A stretch of DNA of 64,000 bases from Betaproteobacteria bacterium UBA1934. GTDB lineage: Bacteria; Pseudomonadota; Gammaproteobacteria; Burkholderiales; Rhodocyclaceae. The position numbers and the translations under genes are program-made. Shown piece by piece: positions 62,989-64,000 of the stretch; the first letter of the stretch is position 1, and each line of letters starts with the position of its first letter. The stretch is taken from assembly GCA_002337055.1 (NCBI GenBank), contig DDFG01000004.1, positions 1 to 64,000 on the forward strand, written 5' to 3'. The notes beneath the pieces are model-generated. The model did no database searches and was not told where the DNA came from. It saw only the letters and a list, made by a program, of their open reading frames with translations.

Positions 62989-64000
62989 ATGACCGCCTCA
63001 TTCCGCATTCTCCCATCCGTATCCACCCCTCGTCCAGGGCAACGGCTGGACTTGCCGCCGATACCGGCATCCGCAGACGCCGCCACGTTGGGTGAACTCG
63101 CAAACCATGGCTGCATGGCCGTTGTAACGGCTACGGCTGGCGATGCCCAGCGCCTGCTCGACGAAATTCCTTGGTTTGCGCCGAACGTGCGTGTACGCCT
63201 GCTGCCAGACTGGGAAACCCTGCCCTACGACCATTTCTCACCACATCACGATCTGGTGTCAGAGCGTCTCGCCACACTGTGGGCGGCGCTTCAAGGCGAA
63301 GTCGACATCCTGCTGGTACCCGCCACCACCGCTATTTACCGGCTGACGCCGCCGGCCTACCTGGCCGCCTACACATTCGCCTTCAAGAAGGGCGAAAAAC
63401 TGGATGCCGAAAAATTCCGCGAGCAGGTCACACTGGCTGGCTACAGCCATGTCACGCAAGTCGTTTCCCCTGGCGAATATTCAATCCGCGGCGGATTGAT
63501 CGACCTTTATCCGATGGGTTCTGCGCTGCCCTTCCGCCTCGATCTGTTCGACGACGAAATCGAGAGCATCAAGACGTTCGATGCCGACACCCAGCGTACG
63601 CTCTACCCGGTGCCGGAAGTGCGCCTGTTGCCGGCGCGCGAGTTTCCCCTCGACGACAAGGGCCGCACCCGCTTTCGCCAGCGCTTCCGCGAAACCTTCG
63701 AAGGCGATCCGGCCAAGGCCGGCATTTACAAGGATGTGTCGAGTGGCAACGCCCCGGCCGGGATAGAGTATTACCTGCCGCTGTTTTTCGAAGAAACGGC
63801 CAGCCTGTTCGACTACCTGCCGAAAGATGCCATACTGGTCACGCTCGGCGATGTACCCGGCGCCATTGCCGATTTCTGGCGCGACACCCGGTCGCGCCAT
63901 GATCTTCTGCAAGGTGACAAGGCGCGACCGCTGCTTCTACCGGAGACGCTGTTCCTCAGCGACGAAGCTTTTTTTTCCGCTGCCAAGGCCTACGGTCGGC
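62989..64000 (+). CDS. mfd: Transcription-repair coupling factor, N-terminal part (cut by window end)
   Basis: 337 codons are inside the window with no stop. ATG 62989 opens MTASFRILPSVSTPRPGQRL, and further on are LLPDWETLPYDHFSPH, SERLATLWAAL, YSIRGGLIDLYPMG and FDDEIESIKTFD. These are the UvrB-homology (domain 1-2) motifs of Mfd. The RNA polymerase-binding and translocase parts lie beyond the window. Mfd removes stalled RNA polymerase and recruits UvrA. Confidence 0.93.
   Translation, partial: MTASFRILPSVSTPRPGQRLDLPPIPASADAATLGELANHGCMAVVTATAGDAQRLLDEIPWFAPNVRVRLLPDWETLPYDHFSPHHDLVSERLATLWAALQGEVDILLVPATTAIYRLTPPAYLAAYTFAFKKGEKLDAEKFREQVTLAGYSHVTQVVSPGEYSIRGGLIDLYPMGSALPFRLDLFDDEIESIKTFDADTQRTLYPVPEVRLLPAREFPLDDKGRTRFRQRFRETFEGDPAKAGIYKDVSSGNAPAGIEYYLPLFFEETASLFDYLPKDAILVTLGDVPGAIADFWRDTRSRHDLLQGDKARPLLLPETLFLSDEAFFSAAKAYGR

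Overview
This 64-kb window reads as part of a GC-rich betaproteobacterial chromosome, most likely from the Rhodocyclales. That placement is inference from gene content and order (gyrA-serC-pheA-hisC-tyrA run, mtaD/ompA/ubiG/gph block, AmmeMemoRadiSam operon, paired UvrD-like and AddB-like helicase-nuclease genes); no rRNA or marker search was possible.

Layout. (1) 1-306: tRNA-Cys (cut by the window edge), tRNA-Gly and tRNA-Leu(TAA). (2) 289-11484: an integrated genomic island. It starts in the 3' end of tRNA-Leu and ends at an imperfect second copy of that tRNA end. The left part is a P4-like module: tyrosine integrase, an unknown protein, an AlpA-type regulator, a DUF927 ATPase, then a GTTAC-rich repeat region that may be an origin. 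The right part (about 5142-11212) looks like an integron cassette array without an integron integrase: attC-like hairpins alternate with single genes. Cargo: a nuclease-helicase fusion (reverse strand), a small HEPN-like protein, a PD-(D/E)XK-like nuclease, an ApeA-like HEPN protein and a DUF6236-like protein with a hydrophobic segment. These are the kinds of domains found in anti-phage defence. A 326-bp fold-back repeat sits inside the first cassette. (3) 11491-15376: EamA exporter, DUF1178 protein, SelO pseudokinase, MaoC-like protein. (4) 15385-21452: an AddAB-like helicase-nuclease pair, then tRNA-Arg(ACG).

(5) 21758-30277: surface-polysaccharide genes: two glycosyltransferase genes, a methyltransferase, a Wzx-type flippase and rfbC/A/D/B for dTDP-L-rhamnose. 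(6) 30282-36973: tyrA, hisC, pheA, serC and gyrA, on the same strand as the rhamnose genes with almost no gaps, so they may be one long transcript. (7) 37071-40586: mtaD-like hydrolase, OmpA-family protein, ubiG, gph. (8) 40607-46519: an FtsX/YbbP-like permease, radA, alr and a LysR regulator. (9) 46651-50340: lplT, type-4 uracil-DNA glycosylase, rimI, tsaB, a DUF3106 protein. (10) 50483-56591: ompR/envZ, then a convergent HDOD / small protein / degenerate GGDEF-EAL operon. (11) 56603-60797: thpR, ispF, ispD, then amrB-amrA-amrS on the other strand. (12) 60801-64000: a chemotaxis receptor and the start of mfd.

The chromosomal genes are ordinary and tightly packed. The island is where the window is unusual: a cassette array of defence-like genes apparently carried as cargo by a tRNA-integrating, P4-like element.
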